Below are positions 54,256-63,247 of a DNA stretch of 64,000 bases, one piece after another (position 1 is the stretch's first letter; each line of letters starts with the position of its first letter). Origin of the DNA: Bacteroidota bacterium. Its GTDB lineage: Bacteria; Bacteroidota; Bacteroidia; Bacteroidales; JACABE01. A program made the translations under genes and the position numbers. The DNA lies in the NCBI GenBank assembly GCA_026391675.1, contig JAPLDQ010000012.1:62001-126000 (forward strand). Direction: 5' to 3'. Under the pieces are notes generated by a model. That model was not told the DNA's origin. It searched no databases and was given only the letters and a program-made list of their open reading frames with translations.

Positions 54256-55368
54256 ATGGAATTACAAACTATTATTCAAAAAATAAATATAAGTGCTGAA
54301 TTAAAAAACATTGCTATTAAAATATTTGAAAACAAACGTATAAGTATTGACGAATGTGTTGTTCTTTATAAAAATGCTGATCTTAGCTTAGTGGGAATGC
54401 TTGCCAATCAAATAAGGGAGAATAAAAATGGAAACAACACCTATTTTAATAAAAACCTTCATATAGAACCTACCAATATATGCATACATAATTGTAAGTT
54501 TTGTTCATATTCTAAAAAAATTGGTGGGGATGGATGGGAATCTACAGTTGACGAGATGCTTGATACCATTAATAAGGCTGATGATGCTATTACAGAAGTT
54601 CATATTGTAGGGGGTGTTCACCCGCATCGTGATATTCATTATTACGGAAATCTTATCATGCAAATAAAACTGCTTAGACCTAAACTTCATGTTAAAGCAT
54701 TTACAGCAGTTGAAATAGACTTTATGATTAAAAAAGCCGGACTAAGCTTAAATGAAGGGGTCCTGCTATTAAAAGAATATGGTCTGGATTCAATACCCGG
54801 TGGTGGTGCTGAAATCTTTGATGAAGAATTGCGGGCAGAAATTTGTCCTTCAAAAACATCCTCCGAACAATGGTTAGCTATTCATGAAGCATTACATCAG
54901 GTTGGTATTCCAAGTAATGCTACAATTTTATATGGTCATATCGAAACATACCGTCATCGTGCTGAACATATGGAGCGTTTAAGATTACTACAAGACAGGA
55001 CGAATGGGTTTAATGCCTTTATCCCTTTGAAATTTAAGCATAAGAACAATACTATGTCAGAAATCAAAGAAGTTTCTGTAATTGAAGACCTGAAGAACTA
55101 TGCTATTTCAAGAATCTTCCTCGATAATTTCCCGCACATCAAAAGCTACTGGCCAATGGTTGGAAAACAATTGGCTCAATTATCCCTATCCTTTGGTGTT
55201 GATGATTTTGATGGTACTATAAACGATTCAACTAAAATTTATTCTTTAGCAGGATCTGAAGAGCAAAACCCATCCATGACGACTGAAGAAATGGAAGAAT
55301 TAATTACTGCAGTCGGAAGAATAGCTGTTGAAAGGGATTCCGTGTATAATCATGTAAAATCAAATTAA
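54256..55368 (+). CDS. mqnE: Aminofutalosine synthase MqnE (radical SAM)
   Basis: This 370-residue enzyme belongs to the futalosine route of menaquinone synthesis. It joins the enolpyruvyl-benzoate product of MqnA to SAM-derived adenosine. The radical-SAM cluster motif is CIHNCKFC (CxxxCxxC). IPGGGAEIFDEELR and the ending NAFIPLKFKHKN fit MqnE rather than MqnC. LYGHIETYRHRAEHMERLR is also typical. No other mqn gene lies in the window. The gene starts a short plus-strand run with recX. Confidence 0.93.
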   Translation: MELQTIIQKINISAELKNIAIKIFENKRISIDECVVLYKNADLSLVGMLANQIRENKNGNNTYFNKNLHIEPTNICIHNCKFCSYSKKIGGDGWESTVDEMLDTINKADDAITEVHIVGGVHPHRDIHYYGNLIMQIKLLRPKLHVKAFTAVEIDFMIKKAGLSLNEGVLLLKEYGLDSIPGGGAEIFDEELRAEICPSKTSSEQWLAIHEALHQVGIPSNATILYGHIETYRHRAEHMERLRLLQDRTNGFNAFIPLKFKHKNNTMSEIKEVSVIEDLKNYAISRIFLDNFPHIKSYWPMVGKQLAQLSLSFGVDDFDGTINDSTKIYSLAGSEEQNPSMTTEEMEELITAVGRIAVERDSVYNHVKSN

Positions 55369-55387
55369 TATTTTAAAATTTATCCAA

Positions 55388-55885
55388 TTGAATGAAGGAA
55401 AGGACATAAAAAAGAAAGTATTGGATAAAAAAACGGCAATACTAAAAGCACAGCAATATTGTGCTTATCAGGAACGCTGCCAGCAGGAAGTCAGGGATAA
55501 ATTATATGAATGGGGCTTACACCAGAATGATGTTGAGCAAATTATAGTTGAATTAATTGAATTGAATTTTATTAATGAAGAAAGATTTGCCATTCAGTTT
55601 GCCGGAGGAAAATTCAGAATAAAAAAATGGGGAAAATTAAAGATTAAAAATGCTTTAAAGTTTAAGAAAATCAGTCCTTATTGCATAAGAAAAGCCCTGG
55701 AATTAATTGATGATAAAGAGTATATGGAATGCTTGCATGATTTACTTAAAAAGAAAGCTGCCAGAATAACTGAAAAAAATAAATATAAACGATTTTCCAG
55801 CATAGCTGCCTTTGCTGTTTCAAAAGGCTATGAGCCTGAACTGGTAAGGGTTTTAATGAACAATGAAGATGAAATGCTAATATAA
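55388..55885 (+). CDS. recX: Regulatory protein RecX
   Basis: This 165-residue helical protein limits RecA filament growth. It shows the three-helix repeats of RecX: AQQYCAYQERCQQEVRDKLYEWG, IIVELIELNFINEERFAIQFAGGKFRIKKWGKLKIKNALK, and the C-terminal RFSSIAAFAVSKGYEPELV. The frame opens at TTG 55388, 20 bases after mqnE. No in-frame ATG exists before the conserved part, so a TTG start here or at a nearby codon is likely. The exact start is uncertain. Confidence 0.9.
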   Translation: MNEGKDIKKKVLDKKTAILKAQQYCAYQERCQQEVRDKLYEWGLHQNDVEQIIVELIELNFINEERFAIQFAGGKFRIKKWGKLKIKNALKFKKISPYCIRKALELIDDKEYMECLHDLLKKKAARITEKNKYKRFSSIAAFAVSKGYEPELVRVLMNNEDEMLI

Positions 55886-55888
55886 TCT

Positions 55889-56731
55889 TCAGGCATTTTT
55901 ATGGTAGCTTATTAATCCTTCCATAGGGGTTTTGAGTATTTTATCTACTTTAACACCCCAATTTTCGGCAACTTTTATAAAAATATCTTTGTAAATATAA
56001 GCTACAGAACCGGTACAGCTTAATGGCTGTGTTTTATATCCGGTATAATGGCTTACCTGATAAAGGAAGAATTTATTAAAACTATCGAAAATCAGCTGAT
56101 ATATATATGGATGCGTGATTTGTGTTGCTATAAATGTTGAAAAAGATGCTAAAAAACGGTTAGGGAATGCTTGTTTATATATTGCATCCAGAATATTTTC
56201 AAACCGCATGGGAGAAGCTGATTCAAAAGCTTGTTTAAGATCAGGTGGTAATTCATCGCGCAGGTAGGCTGAAATAAACATTTTTCCAATATAAACACCT
56301 GCCCCCTCATCACCAATCAGGTAACCTACAGAAGGTACATTTTCCAGTATATCGTTTCCATCATACAAACAGGAGTTTGAACCTGTTCCTAATATACATG
56401 CTATACCGGCTTCTTTACCGCATAATGCCCTGGCAGCAGCCAATAAATCATGCTCTACCTCTACCTCTGCCATTCTGAAAAAGCCTTCCAATGGCTCACG
56501 TATTACATCCTTTTTCTGTATACTACTGCAACCTGAACCATAAAAAAAAACTTTTGTAATTAACTGTTGGTTTACAAAAGGTAATAAATTTTTTTCCAGT
56601 TCTTTTTCGATTCCTTCTTTATCAATAAAATAAGGATTCATTCCTATGGTTTGAAAACTTCTGTTTTCATGTTCAGGTATGATTAATGTCCAGTCGGTTT
56701 TGGTAGAACCACTATCTGCTATCAGTATCAT
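55889..56731 (-). CDS. BadF/BadG-type (N-acetylglucosamine kinase-like) ATPase
   Basis: This 280-residue protein has the ASKHA fold of sugar kinases. The phosphate-1 motif is DSGSTKTDW. The phosphate-2 region is CILGTGSNSCLYDG, followed by VGYLIGDEGAGVYIGK, typical of the BadF/N-acetylglucosamine kinase family, and a late adenosine motif CTGSVAYIY. It probably phosphorylates an amino sugar, perhaps from wall recycling, given its nearness to the division cluster. The substrate is inferred. It follows dgkA by 17 bases and ends 3 bases from convergent recX. Confidence 0.88.
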   Translation of the reverse strand: MILIADSGSTKTDWTLIIPEHENRSFQTIGMNPYFIDKEGIEKELEKNLLPFVNQQLITKVFFYGSGCSSIQKKDVIREPLEGFFRMAEVEVEHDLLAAARALCGKEAGIACILGTGSNSCLYDGNDILENVPSVGYLIGDEGAGVYIGKMFISAYLRDELPPDLKQAFESASPMRFENILDAIYKQAFPNRFLASFSTFIATQITHPYIYQLIFDSFNKFFLYQVSHYTGYKTQPLSCTGSVAYIYKDIFIKVAENWGVKVDKILKTPMEGLISYHKNA

Positions 56732-56748
56732 TTTTTAAAATTAAAATT

Positions 56749-57180
56749 CTATTTAAATAAGGTATAAAGATTATTTAGGCTGATTATATAAGGTATAAAA
56801 ATAATGCATGCGGCAATTACTGCTGCTATGGCTGTAATCAAAACGGCTCCGGCAGCCATGTCCTTTATCCGGCCTGCTTTTTCACTGTAATCAGGCGAAT
56901 GCAGGTCAACCAATGCTTCTATGGCTGAATTAAAGATTTCAGCAGCCAGTACCATTGCTATTGCAAATATTATTACTATCCATGCTATGGGTCTGAGATC
57001 GCATATAAATCCCATCCCAACTACTATTAACATCAGCAAAATATGTATCCACATATTATGCTGTGTTGCAATTACATATTTTATGCCTCTATAGGCATAA
57101 ACAAAACTCTTAAGCCTGTCTTTTAAAACAAATGGTTTATGTTTTTCTGCTGATGACATTGATGATAAATTAAAGTTCAA
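56749..57180 (-). CDS. dgkA: Diacylglycerol/undecaprenol kinase DgkA
   Basis: This 143-residue protein has a cytoplasmic N-terminus and three membrane helices. It carries the family motif AAEIFNSAIEALVDL, with the catalytic and metal-binding glutamates, and a later GRIKDMAAGAV. In such organisms it recycles diacylglycerol or undecaprenol to their phosphates, the latter serving peptidoglycan and glycan synthesis. The start is ATG 57180; a later ATG at codon 8 is also possible. Co-transcribed with the sugar-kinase-like gene. Confidence 0.93.
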   Translation of the reverse strand: MNFNLSSMSSAEKHKPFVLKDRLKSFVYAYRGIKYVIATQHNMWIHILLMLIVVGMGFICDLRPIAWIVIIFAIAMVLAAEIFNSAIEALVDLHSPDYSEKAGRIKDMAAGAVLITAIAAVIAACIIFIPYIISLNNLYTLFK

Positions 57181-57210
57181 ACTTACTTAAAAATATGCTA
57201 AGAAATTAAA

Positions 57211-57245
57211 AAAAAGCCATTTATTACAGTAATAAATGGCTTTTT
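57211..57245. terminator. Bidirectional terminator between yqeY and dgkA
   Basis: AAAAAGCCATTTATTA pairs perfectly with TAATAAATGGCTTTTT around a CAG loop. T runs flank both sides. Confidence 0.95.
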
Positions 57246-57263
57246 ATCTTCTCAAAATTGATT

Positions 57264-57719
57264 TTAAATGGCTAATAGTTCTTTAACAAAGGCAGCCACA
57301 ATTTTATTATCAGCTTTACCTGTGAGTTGTTTAGAAGCAAGACCCATTATTTTACCCATATCTTTTATTCCTGTGGCACCATTTTCTGTAATAAGTTGCT
57401 GAACAATAGCTTTTACTTCTGCTTCGCTCAGTTGAACAGGCAGGTATTTTTCAATAATGCTTACCTGAAACATCTCTACATCATACAAATCCATACGGTT
57501 TGATGATTTATACATCTCCGCGGCTTCCTTGCGTTGTTTCACAAGTTTTTGCAATGTCTGTAATTCAACTTCTTCCGGTACTTCAGCTGTTGCTGTATCT
57601 TTTCCTGTTTTTATCAGTAATAAAGCTGCTTTTATAGCCCTTAAAGCCTCCAGCTTGCCTTTATCCTTAGCAAGCATTGCAGCTTTGATATCATTATTTA
57701 TGGTTATTTCCAGACTCAT
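57264..57719 (-). CDS. YqeY-family protein (GatB/YqeY domain)
   Basis: This 151-residue helical protein matches YqeY: an N-terminal INNDIKAAMLAKDKGKLEALRAIKAALLL, a central LQKLVKQRKEAAEMYKSSNR and a C-terminal IKDMGKIMGLASKQLTGKAD. It resembles the tail domain of GatB, which binds tRNA in amidotransferase. Its own role is not settled. It is 2 bases after ftsZ, so it is co-transcribed with it, and a strong terminator follows. Confidence 0.93.
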   Translation of the reverse strand: MSLEITINNDIKAAMLAKDKGKLEALRAIKAALLLIKTGKDTATAEVPEEVELQTLQKLVKQRKEAAEMYKSSNRMDLYDVEMFQVSIIEKYLPVQLSEAEVKAIVQQLITENGATGIKDMGKIMGLASKQLTGKADNKIVAAFVKELLAI

Positions 57720-57721
57720 AT

Positions 57722-59287
57722 TTAATCAACGTTATCGTGCAAAAATGAATTATTCGATTTAATTTCAACTTTTTTATCATCATTCTCAGTAAGCGTATAA
57801 CGTGAAATTTCAGATTCTGAAGATGGTGTAACATCACTTAAAACAACACTCCTGCGTTGGTAAGCCGGTATTTTTTCCATTTCCTGCAGACCTTCAGGTG
57901 TTCTGATTTTCATGCTCAGCTCTTTCAGACGTTGAATGCGTTCACTGGATCTTTTATCGATTTCAGGATTAGTGATTTCAGATTCCTTAAAATTGGTTTC
58001 TTCTTTCTTTTCAATTTCAACTGTAGCCTGAGGTTCTCTCTTTTCCTTGATATAGGGGTCATCATTCTCCCTGTATGGTTTAGGAGCAAAAACTTCAGGT
58101 TTCGAAGTTTCAGCAGCGGGTTCTGTTTCAAAAGTAAAAATTACAGCTTCAGCTTCTTCCTTTTTCTCAACTATTGTTATATTATTTAATTCAGATTCAT
58201 CCTGCAAAACAGGAGTTTCTATTTTGCTAATAATACTTTCTATCGTTTCCGGTTCTTCCAGACGATTTACTTTAACTTCAGGCTGTTTATTTGAATTAAA
58301 ATCAAATTCATGTTTTTTGTCAAATCCGGTAGCAACCAGTGTTATTGATAATTTATCACCTAAAGAGTCATCAGTACCTGCTCCCCAGATAATATCCACA
58401 TCTTTACCGGCTTCATTCAACAAAAAGTCTGTAATTTCAGTAATTTCATCCATGGTAGCTTCGCTTGTACCTGAAGAGAAGTACAATAAAATATTTTTTG
58501 CACCCTTGATATTATTATCATTCAATAATGGTGAGTTGATAGCCATTTCTATAGCCCTGAAAGCACGGTTTTCGCCTTCAGCAATACCGGAACCCATTAA
58601 TGCAACACCACTGTCTTTCATTACTGTATTAACATCCCTGAAGTCAATGTTTACAAAGGCTTTTACCGTAATAATTTCTGCAATGCCTTTAGCAGCAGTA
58701 GTTAAAATATTGTCGGCTTTCTCAAATGCCTTACCTAAAGGCAAATCGCCAAATTCTCTTAATTTATCATTGTGAATTATAAGGATGGCATCAACATGTT
58801 TTCTGAGTTCTTTAATACCTTCTTCGGCTTGTAAAATTCTTTTTCTGCCTTCAAAAGAGAAAGGTAAAGTAACTATAGCAACTGTAAGAATTTTATTTTC
58901 CAGATCATCAGACAGTTCAATTTCTTTAGCTAAAGCAGCAATTACAGGAGCAGCACCGGTACCGGTACCACCACCCATACCGGCAGTAATAAAAAGCATT
59001 TGAGTGTTTTTTTCGAGTAGTGCCTTAATTTCGTCAGCTTTTTCTTCAGCAGCCTTTTTAGCAACATTAGGAATATTACCGGCTCCGAGACCTTTACCCA
59101 ATTGCACCTTAGTAGGAATAGGGCTTGCATCCAAAGCTTGTGCATCTGTGTTGCACACAATAAAATCAACACCATTGATGCCCTGATTAAACATATAATT
59201 TACGGCATTGCTACCGCCACCACCAACTCCGATTACTTTAATAATGGATGACTGGTTTTTTGGCAAATCAACTTTTAACATGCTCAT
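57722..59287 (-). CDS. ftsZ: Cell division GTPase FtsZ
   Basis: This 521-residue tubulin homologue forms the division ring. GTP-binding loops are GGGGSNAV (22-29), GMGGGTGTGAAP (103-114) and the synergy loop NIDFRDV. Beyond residue 330 comes a long linker of about 170 residues, rich in E, K and P, typical of Bacteroidota FtsZ. It ends without a strongly conserved C-terminal peptide that I can identify (last residues SNNSFLHDNVD). It follows ftsA after a 193-base gap that may hold its own promoter. Confidence 0.98.
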   Translation of the reverse strand: MSMLKVDLPKNQSSIIKVIGVGGGGSNAVNYMFNQGINGVDFIVCNTDAQALDASPIPTKVQLGKGLGAGNIPNVAKKAAEEKADEIKALLEKNTQMLFITAGMGGGTGTGAAPVIAALAKEIELSDDLENKILTVAIVTLPFSFEGRKRILQAEEGIKELRKHVDAILIIHNDKLREFGDLPLGKAFEKADNILTTAAKGIAEIITVKAFVNIDFRDVNTVMKDSGVALMGSGIAEGENRAFRAIEMAINSPLLNDNNIKGAKNILLYFSSGTSEATMDEITEITDFLLNEAGKDVDIIWGAGTDDSLGDKLSITLVATGFDKKHEFDFNSNKQPEVKVNRLEEPETIESIISKIETPVLQDESELNNITIVEKKEEAEAVIFTFETEPAAETSKPEVFAPKPYRENDDPYIKEKREPQATVEIEKKEETNFKESEITNPEIDKRSSERIQRLKELSMKIRTPEGLQEMEKIPAYQRRSVVLSDVTPSSESEISRYTLTENDDKKVEIKSNNSFLHDNVD

Positions 59288-59344
59288 GCTATTTTATATT
59301 AATTTATTGTAAATTCTGAATTTTATATAACAACTTTAACTTAT

Positions 59345-59380
59345 GATAATAATTTGAATATCATTCAAATATGAATTATC
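59345..59380. repeat. Inverted repeat between ftsA and ftsZ
   Basis: GATAAT-ATTTGAAT faces ATTCAAAT-ATTATC around a 3-base centre, with small offsets in the spacers. It lies in the 193-base gap and might act in control of ftsZ. Confidence 0.5.
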
Positions 59381-59480
59381 AATAATCTTGTTTCTGAAAA
59401 TATTTAGCTTCGTTAAATGTATTAATTTATTTTAATTAATAAAAAATGAAATCAATTATTATTCAACAATGCATTGTTAA

Positions 59481-60749
59481 TTACTTTACGTCTTCGTCAA
59501 AGAATTTTTTAAATTTATCAAGGAACCTGACATTGTTTTCAGATTTTGGTTTTTTTGTGCTTTTCTTATCTTTCACATCCTTTTCCGGTTCTTTTTCAGT
59601 CCTTTCCAAACCTTTAATAACAAGGCCCACACCGGTAGCATAAATAGGATGTGATAAATGTTCAGCTGAATTATTGGATAAGTGTTCATTCGGATATCCA
59701 ATGCGTGTATCCAGGCCTGTCATAAACTCCGAAAGCAAGGCAATATGTTTAAGCATCGAACCACCACCTGTTAAAACAATTCCGGCAATCAATTTCTTTT
59801 CGTATCCTGAACTTTTTATTTCGTACATTACATGTTCGAGAATCTCTTCCATACGTGCCTGAATAATATTGGCCAGGTTGCGCAATGAAATTTCTTTTGG
59901 TTGTCTGCCACGTAATCCTGGAATGGCCACTATTTCTTCTTCTTTATTTTCGCTGGCTAATGCAGAACCAAATTTCACTTTTAAGGCTTCAGCCTGACTT
60001 TTAATGATAGAGCATCCCTCTTTTACATCTTCGGTAATAATATTACCACCTAATGGTATAACGGCGGTATGACGAATGATACCATCCTGAAAGATAGCGA
60101 TATCTGTTGTTCCGCCACCAATATCGACCAATGCAACACCGGCTTCTTTTTCTTTTTCGTCAAGCACAGCTTCGGCAGAAGCCAGAGGTTCCAGTATCAG
60201 GTCCTTTACTTCTAAATTGGCTTTTTTAACACTACGGATAATGTTTTTAATAGATGCAATCTGACCAGTGATGATATGAAAGTTTGCTTCAAGACAAATA
60301 CCGGACATACCGATAGCTTGCTTTATGCCTGGTTCATTATCAATAATATACTCCTGAGGAATAACATCAATAATTTCTTCGCCAGGTTTCATAACCAGTT
60401 TATGCATATTATCAATCAACAGGTTGATATCCTTTTGAGATATCTCTTCATCTGTAGAATTACGCATAATATTGCCTCTTTGCTGCAAACTTTTAATGTG
60501 CTGCCCGGCAATGCCTACATACACTTCAGCAACTTCAACATTAGATGCAGCACTCGCTTCCTGTACTGCAGACAGTATAGATTCAGCTGTTTTTTCAATA
60601 TTAATTACTGAACCTCTCATTACTCCTACTGAGTCAGTTTTGCCAGAACCAAGGATTTCAATTTTACCATGGCTGTCTTTTCTGCCAATAATTACAGCTA
60701 TTTTGGTTGTACCAATATCTAAGCCGACTATAATTTCACTTTCGCTCAT
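59481..60749 (-). CDS. ftsA: Cell division protein FtsA
   Basis: This 422-residue actin homologue ties FtsZ to the membrane. Motifs are GLDIGTTKIAVIIG (phosphate 1), ALVDIGGGTTDIAIF (phosphate 2) and GIVLTGGGSMLKHI (adenosine). The SHS2 region (1C domain) lies at about 80-160. A charged tail ends in NVRFLDKFKKFFDEDVK, which fits an amphipathic membrane-binding helix. The start is 6 bases after the ftsQ stop. Confidence 0.97.
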   Translation of the reverse strand: MSESEIIVGLDIGTTKIAVIIGRKDSHGKIEILGSGKTDSVGVMRGSVINIEKTAESILSAVQEASAASNVEVAEVYVGIAGQHIKSLQQRGNIMRNSTDEEISQKDINLLIDNMHKLVMKPGEEIIDVIPQEYIIDNEPGIKQAIGMSGICLEANFHIITGQIASIKNIIRSVKKANLEVKDLILEPLASAEAVLDEKEKEAGVALVDIGGGTTDIAIFQDGIIRHTAVIPLGGNIITEDVKEGCSIIKSQAEALKVKFGSALASENKEEEIVAIPGLRGRQPKEISLRNLANIIQARMEEILEHVMYEIKSSGYEKKLIAGIVLTGGGSMLKHIALLSEFMTGLDTRIGYPNEHLSNNSAEHLSHPIYATGVGLVIKGLERTEKEPEKDVKDKKSTKKPKSENNVRFLDKFKKFFDEDVK

Positions 60750-60755
60750 ATATTA

Positions 60756-61577
60756 TTAATTATTAATAGTTTTTATTTTTATATCATTTTTTGTGCATAC
60801 CACCTGGTTGTCAAACGTAAGGTTAATCAATCTGTATTTGTCCCAGCCTAATTTATTAAATGCTTCTTTATAAACTATCATCAGTTTATTAAACTTATTT
60901 TCCATATTTTCAGCATTTCCGAAAATTATTATCTGATCTCCCAATTTTGGGATTAGTTCGATATCACCATCTTCATTAACAAAAACCTGCTCAATTTGTG
61001 CTTTTAAGAAATCACTTTTGTTAATAAATTTCGCAATTCTATAAACACTATAAAGTATCGAATCATTCTTTAAATTCAAAGTATCGTCTCTTTGTGCTGA
61101 AATTGCCGGTATAAAAGGAATATAAGCAGTTTTTATATTCCCGCTGGCAATAACTACATTGGCTGGATAATTCGAATTTATAGGAATTTTTACGCCGAGA
61201 TTATCAATATAAAAATCCTGATTATACGAATTAACCACTCTTACAATTGGTTTGCGTTGTGAAATATTTATTTTAACTACACCATCCATGGTTGTATAAA
61301 CATCAGATTCTCTTACATAGGGATTCTCATTAATAACAGATTCAAAAAGATTTTCATTAATATCAGCAATGGGTTTACCAATAATTGAATCACTTTTAAG
61401 TATCAGAAAAGCATAAATATCCTCTTTTGTAAAAAAAGGATCACCTCCACCATAATCTATATTGATTTCAACGGCTTTACATAATCTTTTCTGATGAAAA
61501 ATTCCTGCAAAGATTATACCTGCAACTAATCCTACTGCCAAAAGCACCCAAATTGCTATGATAATTATTTTCTTCAT
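60756..61577 (-). CDS. ftsQ: Cell division protein FtsQ/DivIB
   Basis: This 273-residue protein has one N-terminal membrane helix (IIIIAIWVLLAVGLVAGIIFA). A POTRA-like region follows (EDIYAFLILKSDSIIGKPIADINENLFESVINENPYVRESDVYTTMDGVVKINISQRKPIVRV), then a beta domain. It links early and late division proteins in the periplasm. Its ATG overlaps the murC stop by 4 bases. Sequence conservation in this family is low; the call leans on gene order and topology. Confidence 0.9.
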   Translation of the reverse strand: MKKIIIIAIWVLLAVGLVAGIIFAGIFHQKRLCKAVEINIDYGGGDPFFTKEDIYAFLILKSDSIIGKPIADINENLFESVINENPYVRESDVYTTMDGVVKINISQRKPIVRVVNSYNQDFYIDNLGVKIPINSNYPANVVIASGNIKTAYIPFIPAISAQRDDTLNLKNDSILYSVYRIAKFINKSDFLKAQIEQVFVNEDGDIELIPKLGDQIIIFGNAENMENKFNKLMIVYKEAFNKLGWDKYRLINLTFDNQVVCTKNDIKIKTINN

Positions 61578-62926
61578 GATAGTAACATCTTTTCAATAGG
61601 TTCAACTAATTGGTCAATATCTCCTGCACCCAGTGTTAAAAGCACTTCTATGTCCCTATTTTTTAAAAAATTTATTATTTCTGATTTTTCAACTAAATGT
61701 TTTTCAGTATTAATGATTTTATCGAGTATAAATTGAGATGTAATACCCGGAATCGGCAATTCGCGTGCTGGATAAATATCCAGAAGGACTACTTCATCCA
61801 GTAATTCCAGACTTCTGGCGAATTCATCGGCAAAATCCCTGGTTCTGCTGAATAAATGAGGTTGAAAAATACCGCATATTTTCTTATCCGGAAATAAATT
61901 TCTGACGGAATAAATACATGCTTTCAGTTCTTCCGGATGATGAGCGTAATCGTCAATATACACCAGCTTTTCTGTTCTTATTCTGAAATCAAACCTGCGG
62001 CTTACGCCTTCGAATGCTGCTAATGCCGGTCTTATCTCATTTTCTTTAACACCTGATAAAACAGCAACTGATATGGCTGCAACAGCATTTTCAATATTGT
62101 GCAAACCTGGATATCCCATTTTTATCTCTTTAAAAATACCATCAGGGAATATATAATCAAAATAGTAATATCCGTTTTTAATGGTAATATTGGCAGCGTG
62201 AAAATCGGCATTTTCATTTAACGAATACGTGTAAATATCGATATTATCTGGCATAATGAGCTGTAAGCCTTTTTTTACAATGAGTTTTCCACCCTTTTGA
62301 ATTTGAGAAATAAAAACTTCAAAAGATTTTTTTAGTTCATTTTTATCACCATAAATATCTAAATGATCTGCATCTATTGAGCTTACAACAGCAATATAAG
62401 GATGCAGCTGTAAGAAGGAACGGTCAAATTCATCAGCTTCAACTACTATATAATCGCTTTTTTCAGAAAGTAAAAGATTGCTGTTGTAATTTTTTGAAAT
62501 ACCACCCAGAAAAGCGCTGCAATCAATAGCTGACTGTTTTAATAAATGGGCTGTCATAGTTGATATGGTTGTTTTTCCATGTGTACCCGCAACACCAATA
62601 CTTTTGGCATCTCTGGTAATCATTCCCAAAACTTCTGAACGTTTATAAATATTAAATGCTTTTTTCTGAAAATATTGTAATTCCTTGTGCATTTTGGGAA
62701 TAGCAGGAGTATAAACAACAAAATCAATATTTTCAGGAATTTCATTTATATTTTCTTCAAAATGAATCTGCATTCCCTCTTTTATCAATTGTTCGGTAAG
62801 AGGCGTTTTGGTTTTATCATACCCATATATTACTGCTGCTTTTGAATGGAAATACCTGGCAATAGCACTCATACCAATGCCTCCGATTCCTAAAAAGTAA
62901 ATAATATGTTGCTTCCCAAAATTCAT
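61574..62926 (-). CDS. murC: UDP-N-acetylmuramate-L-alanine ligase MurC
   Basis: This 450-residue ligase adds L-alanine to UDP-N-acetylmuramate. Blocks: N-terminal Rossmann start YFLGIGGIGMSAIARYF, the ATP P-loop GVAGTHGKTT, SSIDADHLDIYGD, and GVSRRFDFR followed by YIDDYAHHPEELKA. It lies in the wall/division cluster between the AhpD-like gene and ftsQ. Confidence 0.98.
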   Translation of the reverse strand: MNFGKQHIIYFLGIGGIGMSAIARYFHSKAAVIYGYDKTKTPLTEQLIKEGMQIHFEENINEIPENIDFVVYTPAIPKMHKELQYFQKKAFNIYKRSEVLGMITRDAKSIGVAGTHGKTTISTMTAHLLKQSAIDCSAFLGGISKNYNSNLLLSEKSDYIVVEADEFDRSFLQLHPYIAVVSSIDADHLDIYGDKNELKKSFEVFISQIQKGGKLIVKKGLQLIMPDNIDIYTYSLNENADFHAANITIKNGYYYFDYIFPDGIFKEIKMGYPGLHNIENAVAAISVAVLSGVKENEIRPALAAFEGVSRRFDFRIRTEKLVYIDDYAHHPEELKACIYSVRNLFPDKKICGIFQPHLFSRTRDFADEFARSLELLDEVVLLDIYPARELPIPGITSQFILDKIINTEKHLVEKSEIINFLKNRDIEVLLTLGAGDIDQLVEPIEKMLLS

Positions 62927-62930
62927 AAAT

Positions 62931-63245
62931 CTATAATTCTGTTGTATCGTAAATATTTAATATTTCCGCCATGCTGTGCGAAATGCCTTTTAATCCTGTA
63001 ATTGTTAGTGTTAACAATATCGTATCTTTAATTTCTTCCCGGCTTGCTCCTGCTTTTTTGGCCATAGGTACATGAAATTTTACAGCTATAAAATCCCCAG
63101 TGACTATTTTCATTCCGATGTAAAGCAGTTGCTTGGTTTTAGCATCCAGTCCCTGTGTTTTAATCAATGACTGAATAAATTGATTATAGGCCGAAGCTAC
63201 TTCAGGTGCTTCTTTCTCAAATACAGACAAAGGATTCTTTTCCAT
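62931..63245 (-). CDS. Carboxymuconolactone-decarboxylase/AhpD-like protein lacking cysteines
   Basis: This 104-residue helical protein matches the AhpD-like fold (KTKQLLYIGMKIVTGDFIAVKFHVPMAKKAGASREEIKDTILLTL). AhpD enzymes need a CxxC pair, whereas this protein has no cysteine at all. It keeps H58 and the helix pattern, so it cannot act as a thiol peroxidase reductase and may have another role. It sits between murG and murC with gaps of 2 and 4 bases and so is co-translated with wall-precursor enzymes. Confidence 0.85.
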   Translation of the reverse strand: MEKNPLSVFEKEAPEVASAYNQFIQSLIKTQGLDAKTKQLLYIGMKIVTGDFIAVKFHVPMAKKAGASREEIKDTILLTLTITGLKGISHSMAEILNIYDTTEL

Positions 63246-63247
63246 TT

